Origin: Qipengyuania vulgaris
GTDB lineage: Bacteria > Pseudomonadota > Alphaproteobacteria > Sphingomonadales > Sphingomonadaceae
Length of the DNA: 64,000 nucleotides
Reading direction: 5' to 3'
Assembly (NCBI RefSeq): GCF_009827325.1
Contig: NZ_WTYC01000003.1
Span: 1 to 64,000 of the forward strand
Under the pieces are notes generated by a model. The model saw nothing but the letters and a program-made list of their open reading frames with translations, had not been told where the DNA came from and searched no databases. This document shows, one piece after another, positions 1 to 8,236 of this stretch. The first letter of the stretch is position 1, and every line of letters begins with the position of its first letter. A program made the translations under genes and the position numbers.

Positions 1-11
1 CGATGCACGAA

Positions 12-24
12 CCCGCTTCGCGGG
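12..24. repeat. Small hairpin at left end of the IS91-type element
   Basis: CCCGC-TTC-GCGGG is a perfect 5-bp stem with a 3-nt loop, about 100 bases before the recombinase start. It may belong to the terminal region of the element, but so short a hairpin could also occur by chance. Confidence 0.3.
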
Positions 25-121
25 ATGGTTGCTTGTGGTGAGGGTGATGTAGAACGACGGGCGTAGCGTCTGGTCCGAGAGAGGCAGACGATCGTGGCTC
101 CTTCAACCGAGGAGTCGAACG

Positions 122-1030
122 ATGAACGAGATTATTCCGATTGGGCCTGTCAGCCCGCTGCGCCAGCGGCTGATCGAAGATATGACCCTGCGCCGGTTCA
201 GCCCGGAGACGCAGCGCAACTATCTGCGCGATGTCGGGCGGTTCGCGACCTGGCTGGGGCGCTCGCCCCACACCGCGACCGCCGAGGATGTCCGGCGGTT
301 CCAGATCGAGCAGCGGGACGCCGGCATCCCGGCGCCGACCATGAACAGCATCGTGTCGGCGCTGCGGTTCTTCTTCACTCACACGCTCGACCGTCCCGAG
401 CTTGCCCGTAAGCTGGTCCGCACCGCGCACGCCCGCAAGATCCCGGTGGTGTTGACGCAGAGCGAGGTGAAGCGGCTGCTCGATGCGACCACCTGCCTCA
501 AGCACCAGGCCGCGTTGTCGGTCGCCTATGGCGCGGGTCTGCGCGTCGGCGAGGTCGCGGCGCTCAAGGTGCGCGATATCGACAGCAAGCGCATGCTGCT
601 CAGGATCGAACGCGGCAAGGGCGGGCGCTATCGCAATGCCATGCTGCCCGAAGGGTTGCTCGTGCTGCTGCGCGACTGGTGGCGCGCGGGCCGGCAGCAG
701 GGCGTGCTCCACGCCGATGGCTGGCTCTTCCCCGGTCGAGGCGCCATGCTGCCGATCAGCACACGGCAGCTCCACCGCGTCGTCGTCGAAGCCGCCGAGG
801 CAGCCGACATCGCCAGGCGGGTCGGACCGCACACCCTGCGGCACAGTTTTGCGACCCACCTGCTCGAGGACGGGGTCGATATCCGCGTCATCCAGGTGCT
901 GCTCGGCCACGCCAAGCTGGGCACCACCGCGTTCTACGCCCAGGTGGCGACCAAGACGATGCGGGCGGTGGTCAGCCCGCTCGATCGGCTCGCGCTCGCG
1001 GCACCGGACAAGAAGGCGCCAAGCGGCTGA
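122..1030 (+). CDS. Tyrosine recombinase/integrase of the IS91-type element
   Basis: A 302-residue site-specific recombinase of the phage-integrase family. An N-terminal SAM-like core-binding domain (about residues 12-100) is followed by the catalytic domain (about 110-290). All catalytic residues are visible: R141 in GLRVGE, K166 in RGKGG, H237 and R240 in PHTLRHSFATHL, H263 in LLGHAKLG and the nucleophile Y272. ATG 122 is preceded by GGAG with 7-base spacing. It ends six bases before the transposase start, so the two are probably co-transcribed. Its partner suggests a role in moving or resolving the element rather than prophage integration. The fold is certain; the role is inferred. Confidence 0.9.
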   Translation: MNEIIPIGPVSPLRQRLIEDMTLRRFSPETQRNYLRDVGRFATWLGRSPHTATAEDVRRFQIEQRDAGIPAPTMNSIVSALRFFFTHTLDRPELARKLVRTAHARKIPVVLTQSEVKRLLDATTCLKHQAALSVAYGAGLRVGEVAALKVRDIDSKRMLLRIERGKGGRYRNAMLPEGLLVLLRDWWRAGRQQGVLHADGWLFPGRGAMLPISTRQLHRVVVEAAEAADIARRVGPHTLRHSFATHLLEDGVDIRVIQVLLGHAKLGTTAFYAQVATKTMRAVVSPLDRLALAAPDKKAPSG

Positions 1031-1036
1031 GAGCCG

Positions 1037-2230
1037 GTGCGCGCCTCACTCGAGGTCGCCGATGTCTTGCGTGCCGCCGGGCCAGCTTATCGGGCTACCC
1101 ATGCCGGGCATCTGAGCCTGCAGCAGCTCAAGGTCATGTCGGCGATCGAGCACTGCCGCACCGCCGCGCTGGGCGGGCATGTCGAGGCCTGCACCGACTG
1201 CGGGCACTGGCGGATCGCCTACAACTCCTGCCGCAACCGGCATTGCCCCAAGTGCCAGGGCGCCGCCGCACGGACCTGGCTCGCCGCGCGCGAGGCCGAC
1301 CTGCTGCCGGTCGGTTACTTCCATGTCGTGTTCACGCTGCCCGCCGAGATCGCCGAGATCGCGTTCACCAACAAGGCGCTCCTCTACGACCTGCTGTTCA
1401 AGACCGCCTCGGAGACGATGCTGACCATCGCCGCCGATCCCAGGCATCTCGGCGCCCGGATCGGCATCACCGCCGTGCTTCACACCTGGGGTTCGGCCAT
1501 GACCCACCATCCGCACATCCACATGATCGTGCCGGGAGGCGGCATCGCGCTGGACGGGGAGAGATGGATATCCTCCCGCCCGGCTTTCCTCCTTCCGGTG
1601 CGAGTGCTGGGTGCACTCTTCCGCCGCCTGTTCCTCACCCGGCTGCTGGCGCTGCACGATGCCGGTAAGCTCGCCTTCTTCAGCCAGCTGGCACCTCTTG
1701 CTGACCGGCGCGCGTTGCTGCGCCACCTGTCGCCAGTGCGCAAGAAGCGCTGGGTGGTCTATGCCAAGCCGCCGTTCGCCGGTCCCGAGGCAGTGCTCGC
1801 CTATCTGTCGCGCTACACCCACCGGATCGCCATCTCGAACAGCCGTCTCCTCCGGTTCGGCGAGAGCGGCGTCACGTTCCGCTACAAGGATTATCGCCGC
1901 TCCGCGCCAGACCGTCAGCAAGTGATGACGCTCAGCGCCGACGAGTTCATCCGCCGCTTCCTGCTGCACTGCCTGCCGCGCGGGTTCCACCGCATCCGCC
2001 ACTACGGCCTGCTCGCCGCCAGCACCCGCAAAGCCCATCTCGAACGCGCCCGTCAGCTGCTAGCGATCGCACCGCCGGCGACGGACGAGCCCTCCATCGA
2101 ACCGCCCGATCCGCGTCCGGCATGCCCTTGCTGCGGCGGGCGCATGGTCGTCATCGAGACGTTCCAGCGCTGCCACCTGCCGCGCGGTCCGCCATACCCG
2201 ATCGTCCCATCCGGCATGCCCACGCCGTGA
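1037..2230 (+). CDS. IS91-family HUH transposase
   Basis: A 397-residue rolling-circle transposase. The N-terminal zinc-binding region has C52, C55, C65, C70 and C73 (CTDCGHW...CRNRHCPKC). The metal-binding HUH motif is H160-I-H162 within HHPHIHMIV. Candidate catalytic tyrosines sit in YLSRYTHRIA at about 256-260. The protein is close to the usual family length and shows no frameshift, so it may be active. The start is GTG, six bases after the recombinase stop. IS91 proteins nick single strands at the ori end and can carry flanking DNA when the ter end is missed. Confidence 0.92.
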   Translation: MRASLEVADVLRAAGPAYRATHAGHLSLQQLKVMSAIEHCRTAALGGHVEACTDCGHWRIAYNSCRNRHCPKCQGAAARTWLAAREADLLPVGYFHVVFTLPAEIAEIAFTNKALLYDLLFKTASETMLTIAADPRHLGARIGITAVLHTWGSAMTHHPHIHMIVPGGGIALDGERWISSRPAFLLPVRVLGALFRRLFLTRLLALHDAGKLAFFSQLAPLADRRALLRHLSPVRKKRWVVYAKPPFAGPEAVLAYLSRYTHRIAISNSRLLRFGESGVTFRYKDYRRSAPDRQQVMTLSADEFIRRFLLHCLPRGFHRIRHYGLLAASTRKAHLERARQLLAIAPPATDEPSIEPPDPRPACPCCGGRMVVIETFQRCHLPRGPPYPIVPSGMPTP

Positions 2231-2684
2231 TCCGGCACGGCCCGACACCCTCGCGCCCCGCCGCAGCCACGCTTCCGGCGACAAGGACGTCTGCATATCG
2301 TCCGTCCAAGAGCGGTCGTCCCATCGCCAAAATCGGACGGACGCGCTTCCCACGGCTGCTGTGTCTCCACAAAATCGGACAGGCTGCTCTCAGGCACGTC
2401 CGCTTATCGGCACCGTCAGCAGACGCCCGGACAAACCCGAAATCAAAATCCCCATAGCTCATCGCGTGCGGCCCGCGGGTTCGGGCACCGTCGACTTTCC
2501 GACGCCTCACGGCGTCCGAAACTCTAAACGTTTGCAGACGGTCAGGTTCTAGCTTGAATCAGTTTGAAAGCGGACGTTACGCCTAACCTAATTCTCCGGG
2601 TCTTCTCGCAATCGGACTTTCCTACACTATCGACCGCGCGCTATAGGTCGAACCGCTCTTTGAAATAATGCATCGCTCGCAAAA
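2231..2684. other. Non-coding tail of the IS91-type element and flank
   Basis: No convincing gene is seen in this 450-base stretch. Open frames here are short and lack ribosome binding sites or recognisable sequence. The first 330 bases probably belong to the 3' end of the mobile element, including the hairpin at 2496-2521. The remainder up to the terminator at 2685 is flanking chromosome with nothing recognisable. Confidence 0.5.
2496..2521. repeat. Right-end hairpin of the IS91-type element (candidate ori palindrome)
   Basis: TTTC-C-GACGCC, loop TCAC, then GGCGTC-C-GAAA forms a 10-bp stem with a single C/C mismatch. Its position about 270 bases after the transposase stop and 25 bases before a GTTC fits the subterminal palindrome at the ori end of IS91 elements. 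This assignment is inferred from position and shape. Confidence 0.45.
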
Positions 2685-2711
2685 AAAGCCCCGCCTTCGC
2701 AGCGGGGCTTT
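2685..2711 (-). terminator. Rho-independent terminator of the adenosine kinase gene
   Basis: AAAGCCCCGC and GCGGGGCTTT form a perfect 10-bp stem around a 7-base loop. On the minus strand the stem runs into a T7 tract. It lies 77 bases after the kinase stop and, because the stem is symmetric, could also stop readthrough from the mobile element. Confidence 0.88.
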
Positions 2712-2787
2712 CCTGTTTTCCGGGTGGCGCCTTTTCAAATTACCCGGCCCATATGCATGAAGTTGATCAACTTGCGCGGCGCGCAAC

Positions 2788-3783
2788 TCAGCCGAGCTTC
2801 TCGGCCACCAGCGCGTTCAGATCCTTCTCGCTGCGCGCGCCGATGTGGCTGATGATCTCGCCAGCGCAGATAGCGCCCATGCGCAGGCAGGTCTCGAGGT
2901 TCTCCCCCCGGGTATGACCGGTAAGGAAGCCGGCAGCGAAGAGATCGCCTGCTCCGGTGGTGTCGACCACCTTGGCGATCGGTTCGGCGGGGACTTCGGC
3001 GCGCTCGCCATTGGCGATGGCTACTGCGCCCTTGGCGCTGCGGGTGGCGACGAGGGTGGGGACCTTGTCCTTCAGCGCGTCGAGACCAGCTTCGAAGTCG
3101 GTTTTGCCGGTCAACGTTGCCAGCTCGTGTTCGTTGACGAAGAGGATGTCGATCTTGCCCTCTTCGATCAGCGCGCGGAAATCGTCGCCGTGGCGCTCGA
3201 TCACGAAGCTCTCGCTCGCGGTGAAGGCGACCTTGCGGCCAGCATCCCGCGACACGTCGATCGCGCGGCGCATGGCGCTGCGAGGCTCTTCGGGGTCCCA
3301 AAGATAGCCTTCGAGGTAGAGCACGCCCGCGCTGGCGATCAGCTCTTCATCGAGTGCGGCAGGCGGAAGGAATTGGGAAGCACCGAGGAAGGTGTTCATC
3401 GTCCGCTCGCCATCGGGCGTCACGAAGATCAGGCAGCGCGCAGTCGGCGGGTCGCCTTCGCGGGGCTGCGTGTCGAAATCGATTCCCACGGCGCGAATGT
3501 CGTGCGCGAAAATGTCGCCCAGCTGGTCTTTCGCGACCTGGCCGACGAAAGCGCATTGCGAACCCAGCGCCGCCATCCCGGCGAGTGTGTTCGCAGCCGA
3601 TCCGCCTGAAATTTCCGTGGCGCGGCCCATCGCGTCGTAAAGCTCCTGCGCGCGCTCGGTATCGACCAGCGTCATCCCGCCCTTGGCAAGGCCGAGCTCT
3701 TCGATCAGTTCGTCTTCGCAGGGGGCCATCACATCGACGATGGCATTGCCGATCGCGACGACGTCGTAACGGGGGTCGGTCAT
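2788..3783 (-). CDS. Adenosine kinase-type PfkB-family sugar kinase
   Basis: A 331-residue ribokinase/PfkB-family kinase. The N-terminal substrate-binding GG signature lies in EISGGSAANTLAG (about 58-69). The C-terminal ATP/anion-hole signature DTTGAGD is at 274-280, with D280 the expected catalytic base. Overall sequence and length fit the alphaproteobacterial proteins annotated as adenosine kinase, which phosphorylate adenosine to AMP in purine salvage. Other PfkB nucleoside or sugar kinases cannot be excluded without a substrate test. It is transcribed alone, divergently from the EI24 gene, with a strong terminator downstream. Confidence 0.88.
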   Translation of the reverse strand: MTDPRYDVVAIGNAIVDVMAPCEDELIEELGLAKGGMTLVDTERAQELYDAMGRATEISGGSAANTLAGMAALGSQCAFVGQVAKDQLGDIFAHDIRAVGIDFDTQPREGDPPTARCLIFVTPDGERTMNTFLGASQFLPPAALDEELIASAGVLYLEGYLWDPEEPRSAMRRAIDVSRDAGRKVAFTASESFVIERHGDDFRALIEEGKIDILFVNEHELATLTGKTDFEAGLDALKDKVPTLVATRSAKGAVAIANGERAEVPAEPIAKVVDTTGAGDLFAAGFLTGHTRGENLETCLRMGAICAGEIISHIGARSEKDLNALVAEKLG

Positions 3784-3901
3784 GTATACTCCGGGAGGTA
3801 AGCGAAACGGGTAATGTGTCGGGCGCGGTTAGCGGTTCGTCGCACAAAGGCCAAGGGCGGCGTTGACTTGTCGGCGTGTACGGGCGATTCGAGCTTGCAA
3901 G

Positions 3902-4588
3902 ATGACTTCGCTACCGCGCGCCCTTGCCCTGTCCTTCAGCCAGTTGGGCGATCCGGCGATCCTCAAGGTGCTAGGCAAGAGCCTGCTAATCACGCTGGCG
4001 ATTTTCCTCTTGCTCGGTTGGGGCCTGAGCTTCGGATTCGAAGCGGCGCTGGAATGGGCCGGGCTTGAAGAGGGGAGCGATGCCGGAGCGCTGCTGGCCG
4101 TTCTCGCCACTCTGATCGGCGCGTGGCTGCTGTTCCGTTTCGTCGCCCTGTTCGTGCTGCAGTTCTTTGCGGAGGAAGTGGTCCGGGCGGTCGAGGCGAG
4201 GCATTATCCGGAAGCCGCGACCGCAGCACGGTCGCTCGGCTTTTACGAAGAGATGAGGAATGGCGTGCGCTCCACCCTGCGCGCCTTGCTCGTCAATCTC
4301 GTCGCGCTGCCGTTCGCGATCCTGCTGCTGGTGACCGGAATCGGAACCGCATTGCTGTTCTGGGCCGTAAACGCATTTCTGCTCGGTCGCGAGCTGCAGG
4401 ACATGGTGTGGCTGCGGCATCGCAGGGATGTGGCCGAGATCGCACCTCTAGGCCGAGGCAGGCGCTTTCTGCTTGGCGGAGCAGTCGCGGCGCTACTCAT
4501 GGTGCCGTTCCTCAATCTGCTCGCCCCGGTTCTTGGTGCAGCGAGCGCGACCCACCTTGTGCATCGCAGGAGAGCCACCCTTGCATAA
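3902..4588 (+). CDS. EI24-domain (CysZ-like) integral membrane protein
   Basis: A 228-residue protein with four or more hydrophobic segments (about 24-44, 62-89, 129-155 and 190-216) and the FLLGRELQDMVWLRHR segment typical of EI24/CysZ-family proteins. CysZ itself imports sulfate, but EI24-family members in alphaproteobacteria are mostly uncharacterised, so no substrate is assigned. ATG 3902 (MTSLPRALALSF) is chosen over an in-frame upstream ATG at 3863, because family similarity begins there and the extra residues are uncharacteristic. Its last codons overlap the following lipoprotein gene, which suggests co-translation. Confidence 0.75.
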   Translation: MTSLPRALALSFSQLGDPAILKVLGKSLLITLAIFLLLGWGLSFGFEAALEWAGLEEGSDAGALLAVLATLIGAWLLFRFVALFVLQFFAEEVVRAVEARHYPEAATAARSLGFYEEMRNGVRSTLRALLVNLVALPFAILLLVTGIGTALLFWAVNAFLLGRELQDMVWLRHRRDVAEIAPLGRGRRFLLGGAVAALLMVPFLNLLAPVLGAASATHLVHRRRATLA

Positions 4589-5009
4589 GATCTTCGCCCT
4601 TGCGGCACTCTCCGCAAGCCTCGCAGGCTGCGTAAGCGCACCCAGGACCTATACACCGGCAGAACAGCGGCCCGTGACGAGTACTCGCCTACCTCCGCAA
4701 CAGCCGGTGCGCCCTGCGCCTTCGACCGGTGCATTCATCGCGCCTAAGGTGATGAACCTGCCGGGTCTCGAGGGGGTTATCGGCCGGAACGCGACGGCAC
4801 TCGCCAACATCTTCGGCCCGCCGAGGCTAGAGGTGAAGGAGGGCGACGCGATGAAGCTCCAGTTCAGCGGCAGCCCCTGTGTGCTTGATATCTATCTATA
4901 TCCGCTGCGACCTGGAGCAGAACCCAGCGCCACACATGTAGATGCTCGGCGTGCAAGCGATGGCGAGGATGTGGACCGTGCGACCTGCGTGCGGGCTCTC
5001 CGGCGCTAG
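4581..5009 (+). CDS. Small predicted lipoprotein of unknown function
   Basis: A 142-residue protein. It opens with a short charged start, a hydrophobic stretch and a lipobox ending in LAGC, so it should be lipid-anchored in the envelope. After a Pro/Thr-rich linker it has a conserved-looking core (LEGVIGRNATALANIFGPP and a VLDIYLYP strand), reminiscent of SmpA/OmlA-like outer-membrane lipoproteins. The start is TTG, supported by AGGAGAG at 4569-4575. It overlaps the stop of the EI24 gene by 8 bases. It ends six bases from the convergent suf operon. The function is unknown. Confidence 0.7.
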   Translation: MHKIFALAALSASLAGCVSAPRTYTPAEQRPVTSTRLPPQQPVRPAPSTGAFIAPKVMNLPGLEGVIGRNATALANIFGPPRLEVKEGDAMKLQFSGSPCVLDIYLYPLRPGAEPSATHVDARRASDGEDVDRATCVRALRR

Positions 5010-5015
5010 TCAGCT

Positions 5016-5375
5016 TCAGACCATGAAGCTTTCGCCGCACCCACAGGCACCCTTGGCGTTGGGGTTTTCGAAGACGAAGCCGGCGGAGAAATCATCCTCG
5101 ACCCAGTCCATGATGCTTCCGATCAGGTAGAGCACGCTTGCCCCGTCGATGTAGAACACGCCGCCGGGAGTTTCGATCTTCTCGTCGAACTTGGCCTCTT
5201 CGGAAACATAATCGACCGAATAAGCCAGGCCCGAGCAGCCGCGGCGCGGCGTCGAGAGCTTGACGCCGATCGCATCCTCCGGCGCCTTGGACATCAGTTC
5301 GGCAATGCGTTCCTCTGCACGTGCCGTCAGGACGACAGCGGCCTTGGGTGCGGGGCGGGTGGTTGTTTCGACCAT
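5016..5375 (-). CDS. sufA: SufA/IscA-type iron-sulfur carrier protein
   Basis: A 119-residue A-type carrier with the three conserved cysteines C47 (RRGCSG), C111 and C113 (GACGCGES) that bind Fe-S clusters in the HesB/IscA family. It would receive clusters from SufBCD and deliver them to apoproteins. It is the last gene of the suf operon. The ATG at 5375 overlaps the stop of the DUF59 gene in an ATGA arrangement, which argues against a longer upstream start. A second A-type protein (ErpA-like) is encoded at 37662-37991. Confidence 0.92.
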   Translation of the reverse strand: MVETTTRPAPKAAVVLTARAEERIAELMSKAPEDAIGVKLSTPRRGCSGLAYSVDYVSEEAKFDEKIETPGGVFYIDGASVLYLIGSIMDWVEDDFSAGFVFENPNAKGACGCGESFMV

Positions 5376-5878
5376 CAGAGCATCCCCAGTTCGAGACGGG
5401 CTTCGTCGGTCATCTTCTCGGGGCCCCAAGGCGGGTCCCAGACGAGATTGACTTCGGCATCGCGTACACCAGGTACGCTGGCGGCGCGCAGTTCGACTTC
5501 GCCGGGCATACTTTCGGCAACGGGGCAATGCGGCGTGGTCAGCGTCATGATGACGGTAACATCGCAATCGTCGTCTACTTCGACGCCGTAAATCAGGCCC
5601 AGATCGTAGATATTGACCGGAATTTCGGGATCGTAGATTTCCTTGAGCGCATCGACCACTGCCTGCTGCAGCTTGCCGCCCGCGCCCGAAGCACCTTCCT
5701 CTTCGGGTTTCTTGGCGAGGAAGCCTTCGAGATAATCGCGCTTGCGCTCAAGCTTCGCGCCTGCGGTCTCGTCGGGATCGACAGCGTCAGCAACGCGCGC
5801 CCGCGGGGGTTTGCCGACAATCGTATCGGCAGGCGAGGGGGCGGCGATGAAATCCTTGTCGTCGCTGGGTTTGTTCAT
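5375..5878 (-). CDS. SUF-associated DUF59/MIP18-family Fe-S assembly protein (SufT-type)
   Basis: A 167-residue protein. The first 60 or so residues are a charged, poorly conserved extension. The DUF59 domain (about 65-160) has the DPEIPVNIYDLGLIYG and TTPHCPVAE motifs, with the conserved cysteine in the latter. SufT-type proteins help mature Fe-S proteins, often under high demand. The gene sits between sufS and sufA with 4-base and 1-base overlaps, so translation is coupled. Confidence 0.88.
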   Translation of the reverse strand: MNKPSDDKDFIAAPSPADTIVGKPPRARVADAVDPDETAGAKLERKRDYLEGFLAKKPEEEGASGAGGKLQQAVVDALKEIYDPEIPVNIYDLGLIYGVEVDDDCDVTVIMTLTTPHCPVAESMPGEVELRAASVPGVRDAEVNLVWDPPWGPEKMTDEARLELGML

Positions 5879-7092
5879 CCGAAGATCCTCCGGGTCCTTT
5901 CGATTCCGCGCATCAGCGCGGCTATGTCATCTTCGTCGCTATAGAGGCCGAAACTGGCGCGGGTCGTGGCCGGAACGCCGAGGTGCTCCATCAAGGGCTG
6001 TGCGCAGTGATGTCCGGCGCGGATGGCGACGTGTTCTTCATCCAATATGGTGCCCAAATCGTGCGGGTGAACCCCATCGAGCGCAAAGGACACGATTCCG
6101 GCGCTTTCCTCAGGCCCGAACAGCGTCACGGCGTTCAGCTTGCGCAGCTCGGCGCGCAATTGTGCGGCAAGGGCCGCTTCATGTGCGAACAATCGATCCG
6201 GTCCGAACGCGTCGACATAATCGATGGCGGCATGCAGCGCGATTGCTTCGGTAATCATTGGCGTGCCCGCTTCGAAGCGCTGCGGCGGCGGGGCGTAGGT
6301 CGTGCCGTCGAATGCGACCTTCTCGATCATCGCGCCTCCTCCTTGGTAGGGGGGCATGTGGGCGAGAATATCCTCGCGAGCCCAAAGCACGCCGATACCG
6401 GTAGGGCCGTAAAGCTTGTGACCGGAGAAGACGTAGAAATCGCAATCCAGCGCGGCCATGTCGAGCTTCATGCGCGGGGCGGCCTGACATCCATCGAGCA
6501 GGATTTTCGCGCCGACCGAATGGGCGAGTTCGGCGGCCCTGCGCGCATCGAGCACCGAACCAAGTACGTTCGAAACATGTGCGAGCGCCACCAATTTGGT
6601 TCGCGGCGAGAGGAGAGCTTCCAGCCCGCCTAGATCGATCTGTCCATCAGCGGTCAGCGGGCAAACTTCGATTTCTGCTCCGGTGCGTTCGGCAAGCATT
6701 TGCCAGGGAACGATATTCGAATGATGTTCAAGCGTGGAAAGGATGATCCGATCGCCCTGACCGATGCGGGTCATGCCCCAGGCCGCGGCCACAAGGTTGA
6801 TGGCTTCGGTCGCACCGCGCACGAACACGACCTCGTTCTCCGACCGCGCACCGATGAAATCGGCGACACGGCGGCGGGCTGCTTCGTAGCCAAGCGTCAT
6901 CCGGGCCGAGCGACCATATACTCCGCGATGTACGGTCGCGTAGTCGCGGCCGAGCGCCCGGCTCATCGCGTCGACGACTACCTGCGGCTTCTGCGCCGAT
7001 GCGGCGGTGTCGAGATAGTGCCAAGGCTTGCCAACTTCGGTGACAAGGCCGGGAAAATCCGCCTTCCGCGTAAGGGTGGCAGCTTCGCTCAC
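5875..7092 (-). CDS. sufS: Cysteine desulfurase SufS
   Basis: A 405-residue PLP enzyme of the group II cysteine desulfurases. It removes sulfur from L-cysteine for SUF cluster assembly. The PLP lysine is K226 in SGHKLYGPTG and the persulfide-forming cysteine is C363 in RAGHHCAQP, essentially where E. coli SufS has them. Length is typical. The ATG overlaps the sufD stop by 4 bases. No sufE-like gene is seen next to it, so the sulfur acceptor may be encoded elsewhere. Confidence 0.95.
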   Translation of the reverse strand: MSEAATLTRKADFPGLVTEVGKPWHYLDTAASAQKPQVVVDAMSRALGRDYATVHRGVYGRSARMTLGYEAARRRVADFIGARSENEVVFVRGATEAINLVAAAWGMTRIGQGDRIILSTLEHHSNIVPWQMLAERTGAEIEVCPLTADGQIDLGGLEALLSPRTKLVALAHVSNVLGSVLDARRAAELAHSVGAKILLDGCQAAPRMKLDMAALDCDFYVFSGHKLYGPTGIGVLWAREDILAHMPPYQGGGAMIEKVAFDGTTYAPPPQRFEAGTPMITEAIALHAAIDYVDAFGPDRLFAHEAALAAQLRAELRKLNAVTLFGPEESAGIVSFALDGVHPHDLGTILDEEHVAIRAGHHCAQPLMEHLGVPATTRASFGLYSDEDDIAALMRGIERTRRIFG

Positions 7093-7844
7093 AAGTGCTT
7101 GTCCAGCTTGTCCAGCGCGATCTGCATCAGCCGCTCATGCGTTTCCTCCTCATCGAGCCCCACCAGCGCATCGCCGATGAAGGCCTGGACCAGAAGGCGA
7201 CGAGAAAGGTCGGGCGAAAGGCCGCGTGCTGCCATATAGAAGCGTGCGCTCTCGTCGAGTTGGCCCACGGTGGCGCCATGCGCGCACTTCACATCGTCGG
7301 CGAAGATTTCCAGCTGCGGCACGGCATTCACGCTCGCTCCCTTTTCGAGGAGCAGACCCTTGAAGTCCTGCGCCGCGTCGGTCTTCTGGGCGTTTCGCAC
7401 CACGTCGATGCTGCCGAGGAAATTGCCGGTCCCCTTGCCCCAATGGACGCTGCGCACGGTCTGGTTGCTCGTTCCATCGGGTTCGGCATGGGTCACATGC
7501 GTAACGAATTCGCGGACGGTGTCGCGACCGCCGACGGTGATGCCGCCCATCTCGAAATGCGCGCCCCTGCCGAGCGTCACTTTCACTTCGACCCGGGCAT
7601 ATTCGCCCGAAGCAATGACGCCAAAAATCTCGCAGCGGGCATTCTCGCCGAGGTTCACACGCAACTGCACCAGTTCCGTTTCGCCAGAATCATCGTCGCT
7701 TATGACGATAAGTTCGCGCACTTTCTCGCCTGCCGCCACGTCGATCTGACGCCACGTTCCGAGATTGTCCGCGCGAAGCTTTTCCACCGCGGCATAGCGC
7801 CAGGCTTCATCCTTGCGGGTTGGTAGGTCGATCGTCCCGGTCAT
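7089..7844 (-). CDS. sufD: SufD, Fe-S scaffold subunit
   Basis: A 251-residue SufB/SufD-family beta-helix protein. It partners SufB and SufC in the scaffold complex. It is much shorter than E. coli SufD (about 420 residues), as is usual in sphingomonads, lacking most of the N-terminal domain but keeping the core. Recognisable segments are RKDEAWRYAAVEKL at the N-terminus and CAHGATVGQLDES and LLVQAFIGDAL near the C-terminus, with the histidine of AHGAT that in E. coli SufD matters for cluster formation. It overlaps the upstream small gene and sufS by 4 bases each. Confidence 0.93.
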   Translation of the reverse strand: MTGTIDLPTRKDEAWRYAAVEKLRADNLGTWRQIDVAAGEKVRELIVISDDDSGETELVQLRVNLGENARCEIFGVIASGEYARVEVKVTLGRGAHFEMGGITVGGRDTVREFVTHVTHAEPDGTSNQTVRSVHWGKGTGNFLGSIDVVRNAQKTDAAQDFKGLLLEKGASVNAVPQLEIFADDVKCAHGATVGQLDESARFYMAARGLSPDLSRRLLVQAFIGDALVGLDEEETHERLMQIALDKLDKHL

Positions 7845-8236
7845 TCAGCTGCCCTCACGATAGCGATCCGGCGCCTGCCCTCGCGGTGGGCCTTCTCGAT
7901 ACACGGCTGAACCTCGTCCATCACTTCCTGCATCTGCGCCTTACGGTCTTCTACTGACACGTCGGAAGCCGCGATCGTGTCGAGTTCTTCCGCGCGGGGC
8001 GCGTAGCAGCCGATCATGGCACCGCAACGCAGCAGGTCGACGGCCTGATCGCCCGAACTCTGCTTCATGCGGCACGTCAGCTTGCCGTCTTCCTTCTTGT
8101 AGATTCCGCCCTGCCATTCATCGAAGACTTCATCAATGACAGCAGTTTCGCGCGCGACGTCTTCTTCGGTCGGGGTAGAAGTGGCCTCAGGAGCGCCCGA
8201 TTGCGCGAGCAGGAGGGTGAGTGCAGCGATGATCAT
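7841..8236 (-). CDS. Small exported four-cysteine protein inside the suf operon, unknown function
   Basis: A 131-residue protein. It has a hydrophobic N-terminus (MIIAALTLLLAQSG) that reads as a short signal peptide, then an acidic linker and a helical, charged domain with C55, C71, C77 and C112. Four cysteines in an exported protein suggest two disulfides. The alternative is a metal or cluster site if the N-terminus is not cleaved. It is translationally coupled to both sufC and sufD by 4-base overlaps, so it is a real operon member. No family was recognised. Confidence 0.75.
   Translation of the reverse strand: MIIAALTLLLAQSGAPEATSTPTEEDVARETAVIDEVFDEWQGGIYKKEDGKLTCRMKQSSGDQAVDLLRCGAMIGCYAPRAEELDTIAASDVSVEDRKAQMQEVMDEVQPCIEKAHREGRRRIAIVRAAE

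Larger units (their letters stand above)
1..2560 (+). mobile_element. IS91-type element carrying a tyrosine recombinase and an HUH transposase
   Basis: Two tandem rightward genes, a tyrosine recombinase (122-1030) and an IS91-family HUH transposase (1037-2230), make up the body of the element. A small GC hairpin (12-24) lies at the left and a larger imperfect hairpin (2496-2521) at the right, where IS91 elements carry their subterminal ori palindrome. GTTC at 2546-2549 and CTTG at 2553-2556 are IS91-like target tetranucleotides near the probable right end. The exact boundaries are uncertain, and the left end may lie outside the window. No terminal inverted repeats or target duplication are expected for rolling-circle elements. 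Confidence 0.7.
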
